Below, one piece after another: positions 35,113-42,049 of a DNA stretch of 42,049 bases (within the stretch, counting starts at the first letter, position 1; every line of letters starts with the position of its first letter). This stretch comes from Oleispirillum naphthae. Its GTDB lineage: Bacteria > Pseudomonadota > Alphaproteobacteria > Rhodospirillales > Rhodospirillaceae. Location of the stretch: positions 1 to 42,049 of the forward strand of contig JAQAZG010000017.1 of NCBI GenBank assembly GCA_027864655.1. Direction: 5' to 3'. A program made the position numbers and the translations under genes. A model generated the notes under the pieces. The model was given only the letters and a program-made list of their open reading frames with translations, was not told the DNA's origin and searched no databases.

Positions 35113-36516
35113 ATGTTCAAGAATAAGAAATCCCTGGTTATATGGCTTGGAATTCCAATTATTCTGCTTTTTATACCATGCCCGGCAGGATTGGATCCCA
35201 AGGCTTGGCATCTTTTCGCTTTTTATTGCGCTGCTATTCTCGGCCTGATTCTACGCCCGTTTTCCGAGCCTGTGGTGCTGCTGGTTGCGCTCGCCACGTA
35301 CAGTATCGGCTTCAACGGGACAAGCATCGCGTTGGCCGGTTACGGCTCGGCCACCACATGGCTGGTGTTCGCGGCCTGCCTGGTGGGCAAGGCCTTCGTC
35401 GATACGGGGCTCGGCAGCCGCATCGCCTATTTCCTCATCGACAAATTCGGGTCCACGTCCCTGCGCCTCGGCTACGCCGCCGCGATCACCGACTTGATCA
35501 TCGCTCCGGCGACTCCCTCCAACACGGCGCGCACCGGCGGGATCGTCTACCCGATTTTCCGCTCCATCGCGATCACGCTCGGTTCGGAGCCCGGACCCAC
35601 GTCGAAAAAGATCGGCGCCAATCTCTCGTTGCTGTGCAACGCCGTCAGCCTGACCACGGCAAGCATGTTCATGACCTCCAGCGCGCCCAACCTCCTGGTG
35701 TTCAGCTTTGCCGTGAGCATTCTCGGCCTGAACATGTCGTGGGGCGAATACGCCTTGGCGGCCTTCCCCCCCTGCTTCGTGCTGCTGATGATTATCCCGC
35801 TGTTCTATAACAGGCTGGCCCGTCCGGAGTTGGATAAGATCGACAACAAGGTGCTGGCTGCGGAAGGACTCAAGAAGCTCGGTCCGACGAAAATTCAGGA
35901 AAAAGTCCTGGCCGCCCTCTTCGTCCTGGCGTTGATCCTGTGGGGCACCTCCCAGTGGACCAAGGTGAACAGCGGAGCCGTGGCGATCGCCTTCATCGCC
36001 GGCGTGCTCTTCTTCCGGGTGGTGGAATGGGACGATCTGCTCAAGGAAAAGAGCGCCTGGAGCACGATGATCTGGTACGGGGCGATCATCAGCCTGGCCA
36101 CCGGACTGGCGAAGCTCGGTTTCTTCAAGTGGATCGGCAGCATCGTGGCGGCGCATATCTCCTTCGGCGGCCTGAATCCCGGCATGGTGATGGCGCTGCT
36201 GATTCTCTCCAGCCTGCCGTTGCGCTACATCTTCGCGTCCAATGCGGCGTGGGTCGGCACCATGGTTCCCGTGTACATGATGCTCGCCCAGGGCGCGCAC
36301 GTGCCGCCGGCGCTGATCGCCGTGTCCCTGTGCTCCACCGCTTCGTTGGGGTGCTTCGTCACCCACTTCGGGCACGGCATGTCCGTCGTGCTGTTCGGCG
36401 CGGGCTATGTCGATCAGAAGACGTGGTGGATTCTCGGCGGCATCATGGCCGTGTTCGCCAACCTGCTGGTGCTGTCGCTGGGGATGCTTTGGTGGCCGTG
36501 CATCGGCATCTGGTGA
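35113..36516 (+). CDS. DASS/SLC13-family anion:Na+ symporter (di-/tricarboxylate)
   Basis: A 467-residue polytopic inner-membrane carrier of the divalent anion:sodium symporter family (CitT, YflS and chloroplast 2-oxoglutarate/malate translocator group). The Ser-Asn-Thr signature lies in PATPSNTARTGG (SNT at 136-138), with a second substrate loop around LCSTASLGCFVTHFGHGMS. LILWGTSQWTKVNSGAVA and SAWSTMIWYGAIISLATGLAKLG are typical. The start follows GGGAGG. It is the first gene of a co-directional set with a flavoprotein (53 bases on), a metallo-hydrolase and an IclR regulator, so its substrate is probably what the flavoprotein acts on. Confidence 0.9.
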   Translation: MFKNKKSLVIWLGIPIILLFIPCPAGLDPKAWHLFAFYCAAILGLILRPFSEPVVLLVALATYSIGFNGTSIALAGYGSATTWLVFAACLVGKAFVDTGLGSRIAYFLIDKFGSTSLRLGYAAAITDLIIAPATPSNTARTGGIVYPIFRSIAITLGSEPGPTSKKIGANLSLLCNAVSLTTASMFMTSSAPNLLVFSFAVSILGLNMSWGEYALAAFPPCFVLLMIIPLFYNRLARPELDKIDNKVLAAEGLKKLGPTKIQEKVLAALFVLALILWGTSQWTKVNSGAVAIAFIAGVLFFRVVEWDDLLKEKSAWSTMIWYGAIISLATGLAKLGFFKWIGSIVAAHISFGGLNPGMVMALLILSSLPLRYIFASNAAWVGTMVPVYMMLAQGAHVPPALIAVSLCSTASLGCFVTHFGHGMSVVLFGAGYVDQKTWWILGGIMAVFANLLVLSLGMLWWPCIGIW

Positions 36517-36569
36517 CGGCGGTTGCGCCGGTCGCTTCGGTTCACTGAGTCTGGAGTGAGGAACAAGCC

Positions 36570-38204
36570 ATGAGTATGAACCTCTACACGACGGATGTTC
36601 TTGTTATCGGGTCCGGCTTTGCCGGAAACCGCGCCGCGCTGGGCGCCGCCGAGGCCGGGGCCGAAGTGCTCCAGGTGACGCTCGGCGGCGGCGGAAGCCC
36701 CAACATCATGGGGTTCAGTGCGGCCGTGACGGAGGGTGATTCGTCCGAGGTCATCTTCGACGATCTGATGAAAAGCGGCATGGGCATGAACTGCCCGGTG
36801 CTCGCCGAAACCTATGCCCGCGGCACCGACGAACTGATCGCGGACATGGAGGCCTTGGGGGTTCCGCTCAAGAAGGGCGACAAGGGGCGGTACGCGCCGC
36901 TGCATTCGCTGGGGACCGCGTTCCCCCGCCTTGTCCACCAGTATCAGTGCCTGACGGGGAATTATATCCAGCGGGCGTTGAACAAGGCGTTGCGGGCGCA
37001 TCCCTCCGTCACCGTCCGCACCGGCACCTTCATTTCCGACCTGCTGGTGGAAGACGGCAGGGTGTACGGCGCCTGCGGCGTGGACGCGGCGACCGGCGAA
37101 CTGTTGCTGTTCCGCAGCCGCATCGTGGTTCTGGCCGCGGGCGGCAGCGGACGCATCCACGCGTTCACCACCTACCCCGCCGACGTGAGCGGAGACGGCA
37201 TGGCCATGGCCTACCGTGCCGGTCTGGACCTACAGGATATGGAACTGATCCAGTTCGAACCCTGCTGCTTCGTGGCGCCGGAGCGCATCCGCGGCTTCGT
37301 CAACCCCACGACCTTCTTCAAGATGGGCGCTACGCTCAAAAACGGCCGGGGAGAGGCGTTCATCGACGACTGCGCCTCTCTCCAGAAGGACGTTCTGTCC
37401 CGCAAGATCATCACGGAGGTCATCGAGGGGCGCGGCACACCTGCCGGGGGCGTCTATTACGACGTGACCATGATCCCCGAGGAAACCGTCAAGGTGACGC
37501 ATTATGTCCATTATCAGCCCGCCCTCGAAGGCGGGGTGGACATTTGCCGCGAGGTTTCCGAAGTCGCGCCCGCGGCCCATTCGTTCCAGGGAGGCGCCGT
37601 GGTGAACCCCGATTGCAGCACCGCCGTGGACGGGCTCTACCTCTCCGGCGAAGTCATGGGCGGAATCCACGGCGCGAACCGCATGGGCGGGGATGCCGGG
37701 GGCGCCGCCCTGGTGTTCGGCAAGGTTGCCGGCCGCACCGTGGGCGGGGCATATGCGGAGCATCCCCTGCCGGAAGAGAGGCGCGTGCGCACCCTCGCCG
37801 CCGGTTTGGAGGACATGGCGCATGCCGCCGCCGGGCGGAAGGGCGAACCGCCCGCCGTGCTCAGGCAGCGGATTCAAGAGGTCATGCAGGCCCGCGTGGG
37901 CCTGATCAAAACCGAAGCGGGCCTCACCCGGGCGCTGGCGGAGTTCGAGGCGATGGAGGCCGATTTCGACAGGATCGGCGTGTCGTCGCCGCGGCAGGTG
38001 CGGGATCTGCTCTCGGTGCGGAACATGCTGCTGACCGCGCGCGCGATGGCGCTGTGTGCGCGCGAACGGCGGGAAACCCGCGGCGTGCATTATCGCGAGG
38101 ATTTCCCCGAGCGCGATGACGCCGCATGGTTCGGCAGGAATGCCGTTGTCGGCATGGACGCCGATGGAGGCATGACGGTATCGGTCAGGAAGAATCGGGA
38201 CTGA
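36570..38204 (+). CDS. FrdA/SdhA-like FAD-dependent oxidoreductase with altered active site
   Basis: A 544-residue soluble flavoprotein of the fumarate reductase/succinate dehydrogenase/aspartate oxidase family. FAD motifs are GSGFAG (14-19), VLAAGGSGR and GLYLSGEVMGGIHGANRMGG, and the C-terminal helical domain ends in RRETRGVHYREDFPERDD. The residue equivalent to the substrate-binding His of QFHPTG is Glu230 (LIQFEPCC). The catalytic-type Arg260 (GRGEAF), His337 (AAHSFQGG) and Arg371 remain. The His that binds FAD covalently in SdhA is also absent. No iron-sulphur subunit or membrane anchor follows. It probably oxidises or reduces a carboxylate other than fumarate; tricarballylate dehydrogenase-like activity is one possibility. 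Confidence 0.82.
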   Translation: MSMNLYTTDVLVIGSGFAGNRAALGAAEAGAEVLQVTLGGGGSPNIMGFSAAVTEGDSSEVIFDDLMKSGMGMNCPVLAETYARGTDELIADMEALGVPLKKGDKGRYAPLHSLGTAFPRLVHQYQCLTGNYIQRALNKALRAHPSVTVRTGTFISDLLVEDGRVYGACGVDAATGELLLFRSRIVVLAAGGSGRIHAFTTYPADVSGDGMAMAYRAGLDLQDMELIQFEPCCFVAPERIRGFVNPTTFFKMGATLKNGRGEAFIDDCASLQKDVLSRKIITEVIEGRGTPAGGVYYDVTMIPEETVKVTHYVHYQPALEGGVDICREVSEVAPAAHSFQGGAVVNPDCSTAVDGLYLSGEVMGGIHGANRMGGDAGGAALVFGKVAGRTVGGAYAEHPLPEERRVRTLAAGLEDMAHAAAGRKGEPPAVLRQRIQEVMQARVGLIKTEAGLTRALAEFEAMEADFDRIGVSSPRQVRDLLSVRNMLLTARAMALCARERRETRGVHYREDFPERDDAAWFGRNAVVGMDADGGMTVSVRKNRD

Positions 38205-38286
38205 GCGCCATGGGGTGCCGGTGCGGGGCGTGCCTCTCCGCACCGGGATTTCCCGGACGCATCTCCCGGAAAGCTGGAGGCATCCG

Positions 38287-39039
38287 ATGAAGATCACGCC
38301 GCTTTTTCAAGGATTCCCAGGGAAAATGACGACCGGGTATCTCGGTTGGAGCAGTGTCGTGCTGTTCGAACAGGATGGGAGGAAGGTGTTGTTCGACACC
38401 GGCGGCATTGATAAACGCGTTGACCTTTGCAGGGACCTGCATGCGGTCGGGGTTTCCGAGGATGAGATCGATATCCTTGTGGTCAGCCACTTCCACGTTG
38501 ATCACGTTTATAATTTTGATTATTTTCGCAATGCCGAAATCTTGCTGCACGTGAACGAAATCGCTTATGCGGAAGAGGGGAAGGATCCCTGGCAGCCGAG
38601 CTATATGCTCGACGCCATCAAAAGAACGGGACGGCTGCGGGGGATCGAGGACGGCAGCATGGTCATCCCCGGACTCACCGCCCTGCACCTGCCGGGGCAT
38701 ACGCCGGGCTGCATCGGCCTTGCCGCACAGGCCGACGACGGCACTCTCACCGTGGCGACGGGAGATGCCGTCAAGACCCTGGCGGAAATGGCCACCGGAC
38801 GGGCCCCCATGACCATCGACGCCGAGGCCACCCTCAAGAGCGTGAAGCGCGTCAGGGCGTTGGCTTCGACCGTCATCCCCGGTCACGACAGGATGTTGCG
38901 CATCGAACGGGACCGCGTCGTCGCAGTGTCGCCGACCACCCGGACGATCGTCATTCCCGCCGGTGTCGCGGACCCGGAACAGCCCCGTACCATAGAGCTG
39001 CGCCTGGAGCCGACATCCCTGCCGTTCGGCTTCGGCTGA
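38287..39039 (+). CDS. Metallo-beta-lactamase-fold hydrolase
   Basis: A 250-residue two-zinc hydrolase. The metal motif is SHFHVDH (His68, His70, Asp72, His73). LHLPGHTPGC, VATGDAVKTL and IPGHDRML supply the remaining His/Asp ligands. The general layout matches lactonases (AttM/AiiA-like) and related esterases, which open lactones or thioesters. It follows the flavoprotein by 82 bases and the IclR gene comes next, so it is probably a step in the same carboxylate pathway; a quorum-quenching role is not supported by context. The start at 38287 follows GGAGG. Confidence 0.85.
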   Translation: MKITPLFQGFPGKMTTGYLGWSSVVLFEQDGRKVLFDTGGIDKRVDLCRDLHAVGVSEDEIDILVVSHFHVDHVYNFDYFRNAEILLHVNEIAYAEEGKDPWQPSYMLDAIKRTGRLRGIEDGSMVIPGLTALHLPGHTPGCIGLAAQADDGTLTVATGDAVKTLAEMATGRAPMTIDAEATLKSVKRVRALASTVIPGHDRMLRIERDRVVAVSPTTRTIVIPAGVADPEQPRTIELRLEPTSLPFGFG

Positions 39040-39174
39040 GCGCCCCGGCGGGGACACCGCAGACGCGGGCTTGTCCGTCTGGAAAGACCTCGACCCGCAA
39101 GGCCTCGACCTTCCGGAACATCCACCGCGTTTACGCGCGAAGATCGCAAGTATCCTTATAGCCAGAGAGTGCCG

Positions 39175-39927
39175 ATGGAAAAGAACACTATCAGAAGTCT
39201 GGATCGCGGGTTGGCCATCCTCTCCTGCTTCGACATCCACACCGAAAGCCTCGCGCTGAACCAGATCGCCGAAAGGGTCAATCTCTCGGTCGCGACGTCG
39301 CTGCGCTTCGTCAACGCACTGGTGGAATATGGTTTTCTGAAGAAGACCGACGGCAAACGCTATTCGCTTGGCATGAAAGCCTACATTCTGGGAGTGGTGG
39401 CGATGAGTCACTTCAAGATTCATCGGGTGGCACAGCCGATCATGACCGCCCTGCGGGATGAGACCCGCGAGGCGATCTCCCTTTACACCTTCGAAGACGA
39501 AGAAAGGGTCTGCTGCCAGCACGTCGAAAGCCTGTTGAGCATGCGCTGCGCGGTGCGCGTCGGGGAGCGGTTCCCGCTCTGGGCCGGAGCCTCCGGGAAG
39601 TGCCTTCTGGCCTATGCCGCGCCCGAGGTGGTGGAGCGGGAAATGGCCAAGCTGCATGCGATGACCGATTCCACCATCGTGGATAGGGATTCCTTCCTGA
39701 AGGAGTTGCAGCAGGTCCGGGAAACCGAGCAGGCCGTCAGCCATGGCGAACGGGAGCAGGGGATCGTGTCCCTGGCGGTGCCGATCTTCACTACCCGCAA
39801 TCAGGTGGACTATGTCCTCTCCGTGGCTGCGCCGGCCAGCCGGGCGACGCCGGAGTTGGTGAGGAAGTACATCGCGTTGTCGAAGGACGCGGCGCGGAAG
39901 ATCGCGCGGCAGATCTACGGCTGGTAA
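39175..39927 (+). CDS. IclR-family transcriptional regulator
   Basis: A 250-residue regulator. The N-terminal winged helix-turn-helix (about 5-65) has SLDRGLAILSCFD, LALNQIAERVNLSVATSLRF and GKRYSLG. The effector domain has the WAGASGKCLLAY and EREQGIVSLAVPIF blocks of IclR proteins. ATG 39175 follows AGAGAG; a GTG two codons earlier is less likely. IclR regulators usually control adjacent catabolic genes, here the transporter, flavoprotein and hydrolase upstream, with which it is co-directional. Confidence 0.92.
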   Translation: MEKNTIRSLDRGLAILSCFDIHTESLALNQIAERVNLSVATSLRFVNALVEYGFLKKTDGKRYSLGMKAYILGVVAMSHFKIHRVAQPIMTALRDETREAISLYTFEDEERVCCQHVESLLSMRCAVRVGERFPLWAGASGKCLLAYAAPEVVEREMAKLHAMTDSTIVDRDSFLKELQQVRETEQAVSHGEREQGIVSLAVPIFTTRNQVDYVLSVAAPASRATPELVRKYIALSKDAARKIARQIYGW

Positions 39928-39938
39928 AGCCGCCGCGG

Positions 39939-39970
39939 AAAGCCCCGCGCCGGGACCGGCGGGGGGCTTT
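39939..39970. terminator. Bidirectional terminator between iclR-type and chemoreceptor genes
   Basis: Hairpin AAAGCCCC (39939-39946) with GGGGCTTT (39963-39970), plus an inner GC stem (GCCGG/CCGGC). It lies between convergent genes that end at 39927 and 39979. T-runs are short on both sides. Confidence 0.7.
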
Positions 39971-39978
39971 GCCGTTGC

Positions 39979-41664
39979 CTAGGCGGAGCGCACCCCGGCG
40001 AGGAATTCCTCGACCACGCCCTTCAGCGCCACCGCCTCCTCGGACAGCGACTGCGAGGCGGAGAGCACCTGTTGCGAGGCGGCCCCGGTTTCGCCCGCGG
40101 CCTGGTTGACGCCCTCGATGTTCTGGGCGATCTCCTGGGTGCCCGAGGCGGCCTCCGCCACGTTGCGCGCGATTTCCGCGGCGGCGGCGGACTGTTCCTC
40201 CACCGCGGCGGCGATCGCCGAGGAGATGTTGTTGATCTCCGCGATGCGCGAGACGATGCCGCCGATCGCCACCACCACCTCTTGCGTCGCGGTCTGCACC
40301 GACGCGATCTGGGTGCTGATCTCGTCGGTCGCCTTGGCGGTCTGGTTGGCGAGGTTCTTCACCTCGCCCGCGACCACGGCGAAGCCCTTGCCCGCGTCGC
40401 CCGCGCGCGCCGCCTCGATCGTGGCGTTGAGCGCCAAGAGGTTGGTCTGGCTGGCGATGTCGTTGATCAGGCTGACCACGGTGCCGATGTGGGCGGAGCT
40501 TTCCGCCAGGCCGCGTACCGTCTCGTCGGTGCGGGAGGCTTCCTCCGTCGCCAGGCGGCTGATCTGGTTGGCCTGCTCCACCTGGCGGCCGATCTCGGTG
40601 ACCGAGGCGGCCAGTTGCTCGGCGGCGGAGGCCACGGTCTGCACCGAGGCGGAGGCCTGCTCCGTCGCCGCGGCGACGGCTCCGGCCTGGCGGCTGGTCT
40701 GTTCGGCGCTGGCGGAAAGGCCCTGCGCGGTGGCGTCCATTTCGGTGCAGGCGCCGGAGACCACTTCGAGAACCCCGGAAACCCTGGCGTCGAAGTCGCG
40801 GGTCAGCGCCTCGATCGCCGCGGCGCGCTTTATCTGGACGGTGCGCGCCGCCTCCTGTTCGGCGGCGAGGCGGTCCGCCTCGATGGCGTTCTGCTTGAAC
40901 ACCTCCACCGCGGCGGACATCGCGCCGACCTCGTCCCTGCGGCCGTGCGCCGGAATCTCGATGCTCTTGTCGCCGTCGGCGAGGCGGCGCATCGCCTCGG
41001 TCATCGCCATCAGCGGCGTGCCGATGCCGTTCTTCATCGTCAGCCCGGCGCCGATCGCCAGCAGCACCGCGACGCCCGAGATCACCAGCGTCTGCAGCAG
41101 CGCGGCGGCGCGGATTTCTCCGGCTTCCTGGGCGGAACGGCTTGCGCCTTTCTCGCTCGCGTTCACCACGGTCTCGATCGCCTCGGACATCTTCAGGTAG
41201 GACTCGCGGGAGGCGTTGAGTTGAACGCGCGCCTCCGCGTCGCGGTCCTCCCGCGACAGGGCGAGAATGCCGTCGAGCGTGGTGTTGTAGGCGGTGTAGC
41301 GGTCCTGGAACTCCTTGAACGCCGTCTTGCCCTGCGCGGTTTCGGTCAGTCCGCCGAGGGCGGCGGCGGCTTCGCCCACCTTCTTGCGGTAGGAGGCGTT
41401 GAGTTCGTCCAGGGTTTTGTATTCCTCCGCGCTGTCCGCGACGACGTGCATGTATTCGCTGGCGCGTTGCGCGGTCAGCAGGAATTCCAGCTTGCGGGCG
41501 GCGGAAGCGGCGGGCATCCAGTGCGTGCCCAGTTCGTCGGCCGCGGCGCCGAGGCGGTTCAGGTGCTGCAGGGAGAGGCCGCTCAAGGACGCGACCAGCA
41601 GGGTGAGGAGGGAGAAGACGATCAGGAGTTTCCTCCCGATACGGAGATTGTCGAACCAGCGCAT
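39979..41664 (-). CDS. Methyl-accepting chemotaxis protein
   Basis: A 561-residue transmembrane chemoreceptor. TM1 (about 12-33), a four-helix-bundle periplasmic sensor (about 34-186), TM2 (about 188-210), a HAMP domain (about 211-265) and a long signalling coiled coil. The conserved hairpin tip [20 protein letters not shown], then [20 protein letters not shown], contacts CheA/CheW. Glu/Gln/Ala-rich adaptation segments flank it. No C-terminal CheR-docking pentapeptide is seen. The ligand is not predictable. It shows that the organism is motile or related to chemotactic lineages. Confidence 0.95.
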   Translation of the reverse strand: MRWFDNLRIGRKLLIVFSLLTLLVASLSGLSLQHLNRLGAAADELGTHWMPAASAARKLEFLLTAQRASEYMHVVADSAEEYKTLDELNASYRKKVGEAAAALGGLTETAQGKTAFKEFQDRYTAYNTTLDGILALSREDRDAEARVQLNASRESYLKMSEAIETVVNASEKGASRSAQEAGEIRAAALLQTLVISGVAVLLAIGAGLTMKNGIGTPLMAMTEAMRRLADGDKSIEIPAHGRRDEVGAMSAAVEVFKQNAIEADRLAAEQEAARTVQIKRAAAIEALTRDFDARVSGVLEVVSGACTEMDATAQGLSASAEQTSRQAGAVAAATEQASASVQTVASAAEQLAASVTEIGRQVEQANQISRLATEEASRTDETVRGLAESSAHIGTVVSLINDIASQTNLLALNATIEAARAGDAGKGFAVVAGEVKNLANQTAKATDEISTQIASVQTATQEVVVAIGGIVSRIAEINNISSAIAAAVEEQSAAAAEIARNVAEAASGTQEIAQNIEGVNQAAGETGAASQQVLSASQSLSEEAVALKGVVEEFLAGVRSA

Positions 41665-41955
41665 ATTCGGCCCTCAGAGCAGGGCTCCGGAACCGTCCGG
41701 AGCATTTATGTGACGTTTCTTTCATGAAACTCGTGCGCCGCGAGTCGCGTCAATTAGAAACTGCTGAAAAAGAGACCTTGCACGTTGTAATTTGAGAAGA
41801 GTCAAAAAACTCCATGGCTTTTTGAAGGCTAGCGCGCATACGTTTGTATGCGCCCAGGAAAGAACAATTCCAGGTCGTGTTTCACGCGGTTTCCCGCGGG
41901 GCGTTGCCGTGGTCTTTGCGGGTGGGGCGTGGGGCGGGGCGGCGAGTCGTGATGG
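41665..41955. other. Intergenic region upstream of the chemoreceptor
   Basis: No gene is credible here. The first 100 bases are AT-richer and should hold the chemoreceptor promoter on the minus strand; TTTCATGAAA at 41716-41725 is a 10-base palindrome. An 8-bp perfect hairpin GCGCATAC (41834-41841) / GTATGCGC (41846-41853) with a GTTT loop lies mid-region without a T-run. The remainder is GC-rich and featureless. Confidence 0.4.
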
Positions 41956-41984
41956 AAACACCCCCTGGGTATGGGGGTGTTTTT
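41956..41984. terminator. Terminator of the partial gene at the right edge
   Basis: A 10-bp stem AAACACCCCC (41956-41965) with GGGGGTGTTT (41973-41982), 7-base loop. It lies just downstream of the minus-strand stop codon at 42013-42015. T residues occur on either side, so it may work in both directions. Confidence 0.7.
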
Positions 41985-42012
41985 GGTGTTTGGGGGGATA
42001 AGGGGTCGGGTT

Positions 42013-42049
42013 TTAGAGGTGGTAGGTGACGCGCATGACGCCCCAGGGT
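42013..42049 (-). CDS. Possible C-terminus of an outer-membrane protein (partial)
   Basis: On the minus strand the last bases of the window read WGVMRVTYHL followed by TAA. Alternating aromatic and hydrophobic residues up to the very end are typical of the last beta-strand of TonB-dependent receptors or porins, although these usually finish in Phe. A terminator follows. Only about 11 codons are visible, so the call is tentative. Confidence 0.4.
   Translation of the reverse strand, partial: PWGVMRVTYHL

Noticed and set aside
40072-41727. Long plus-strand frames opposite the chemoreceptor
   Set aside because: They are GC-driven shadows of a clear chemotaxis protein, with low-complexity translation.

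Overview
The window is about 42 kb of GC-rich DNA with strongly GC-biased third codon positions. Gene content fits a motile, facultatively or strictly anaerobic alphaproteobacterium, perhaps a Rhodospirillales-like organism. That placement is inference from base composition and gene families; no rRNA is present. The left edge cuts an initiator tRNA.

Layout. (1) 1-3.5 kb: the tRNA-fMet tail with its terminator, then a minus-strand DcuC-family carrier and an M20 metallopeptidase. (2) 3.2-5.8 kb: a 3-hydroxybutyrate dehydrogenase and a divergent LysR regulator, flanked by two diverged direct copies of a palindrome-bearing repeat. (3) 6.1-14 kb: a co-directional citrate fermentation cluster, citS-citC-citD-citE-citF-citX, followed by a CitA/CitB-type two-component system. 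CitS imports citrate. CitC acetylates the prosthetic group on CitD, CitX attaches that group, and CitDEF cleaves citrate to acetate and oxaloacetate. citG, which makes the prosthetic-group precursor, is not in the window. (4) 14.2-26.9 kb: a complete type I-C CRISPR-Cas locus. The array has 66 repeats and 65 spacers and is read on the minus strand. A leader separates it from cas2, and the operon runs cas3-cas5c-cas8c-cas7c-cas4-cas1-cas2. (5) 26.9-30.6 kb: an accessory region abutting cas3, with an amber-interrupted small gene, a WYL-domain regulator, a divergent PcfJ-like/HIRAN fusion protein, and a small Trp-rich orphan protein.

(6) 30.6-34.3 kb: a Mur ligase and a divergent LD-carboxypeptidase (peptidoglycan recycling), then a membrane diguanylate cyclase. 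(7) 35.1-39.9 kb: a DASS-family carboxylate transporter, an FrdA-like flavoprotein with an altered active site, a metallo-beta-lactamase-fold hydrolase and an IclR regulator. (8) 40-42 kb: a methyl-accepting chemotaxis protein, and the last codons of what may be an outer-membrane protein.

The most interesting signal is in the CRISPR-adjacent accessory region. An ATGAC-N7-GTCAT palindrome lies in the WYL/PcfJ-HIRAN divergent promoter and again upstream of the orphan protein gene. Degenerate versions occur in the promoter region upstream of cas3. This suggests one WYL-controlled regulon linking the I-C operon to a possible nucleic-acid-sensing accessory module. Three different di- and tricarboxylate carriers and their regulators show that organic-acid use dominates the rest of the window.
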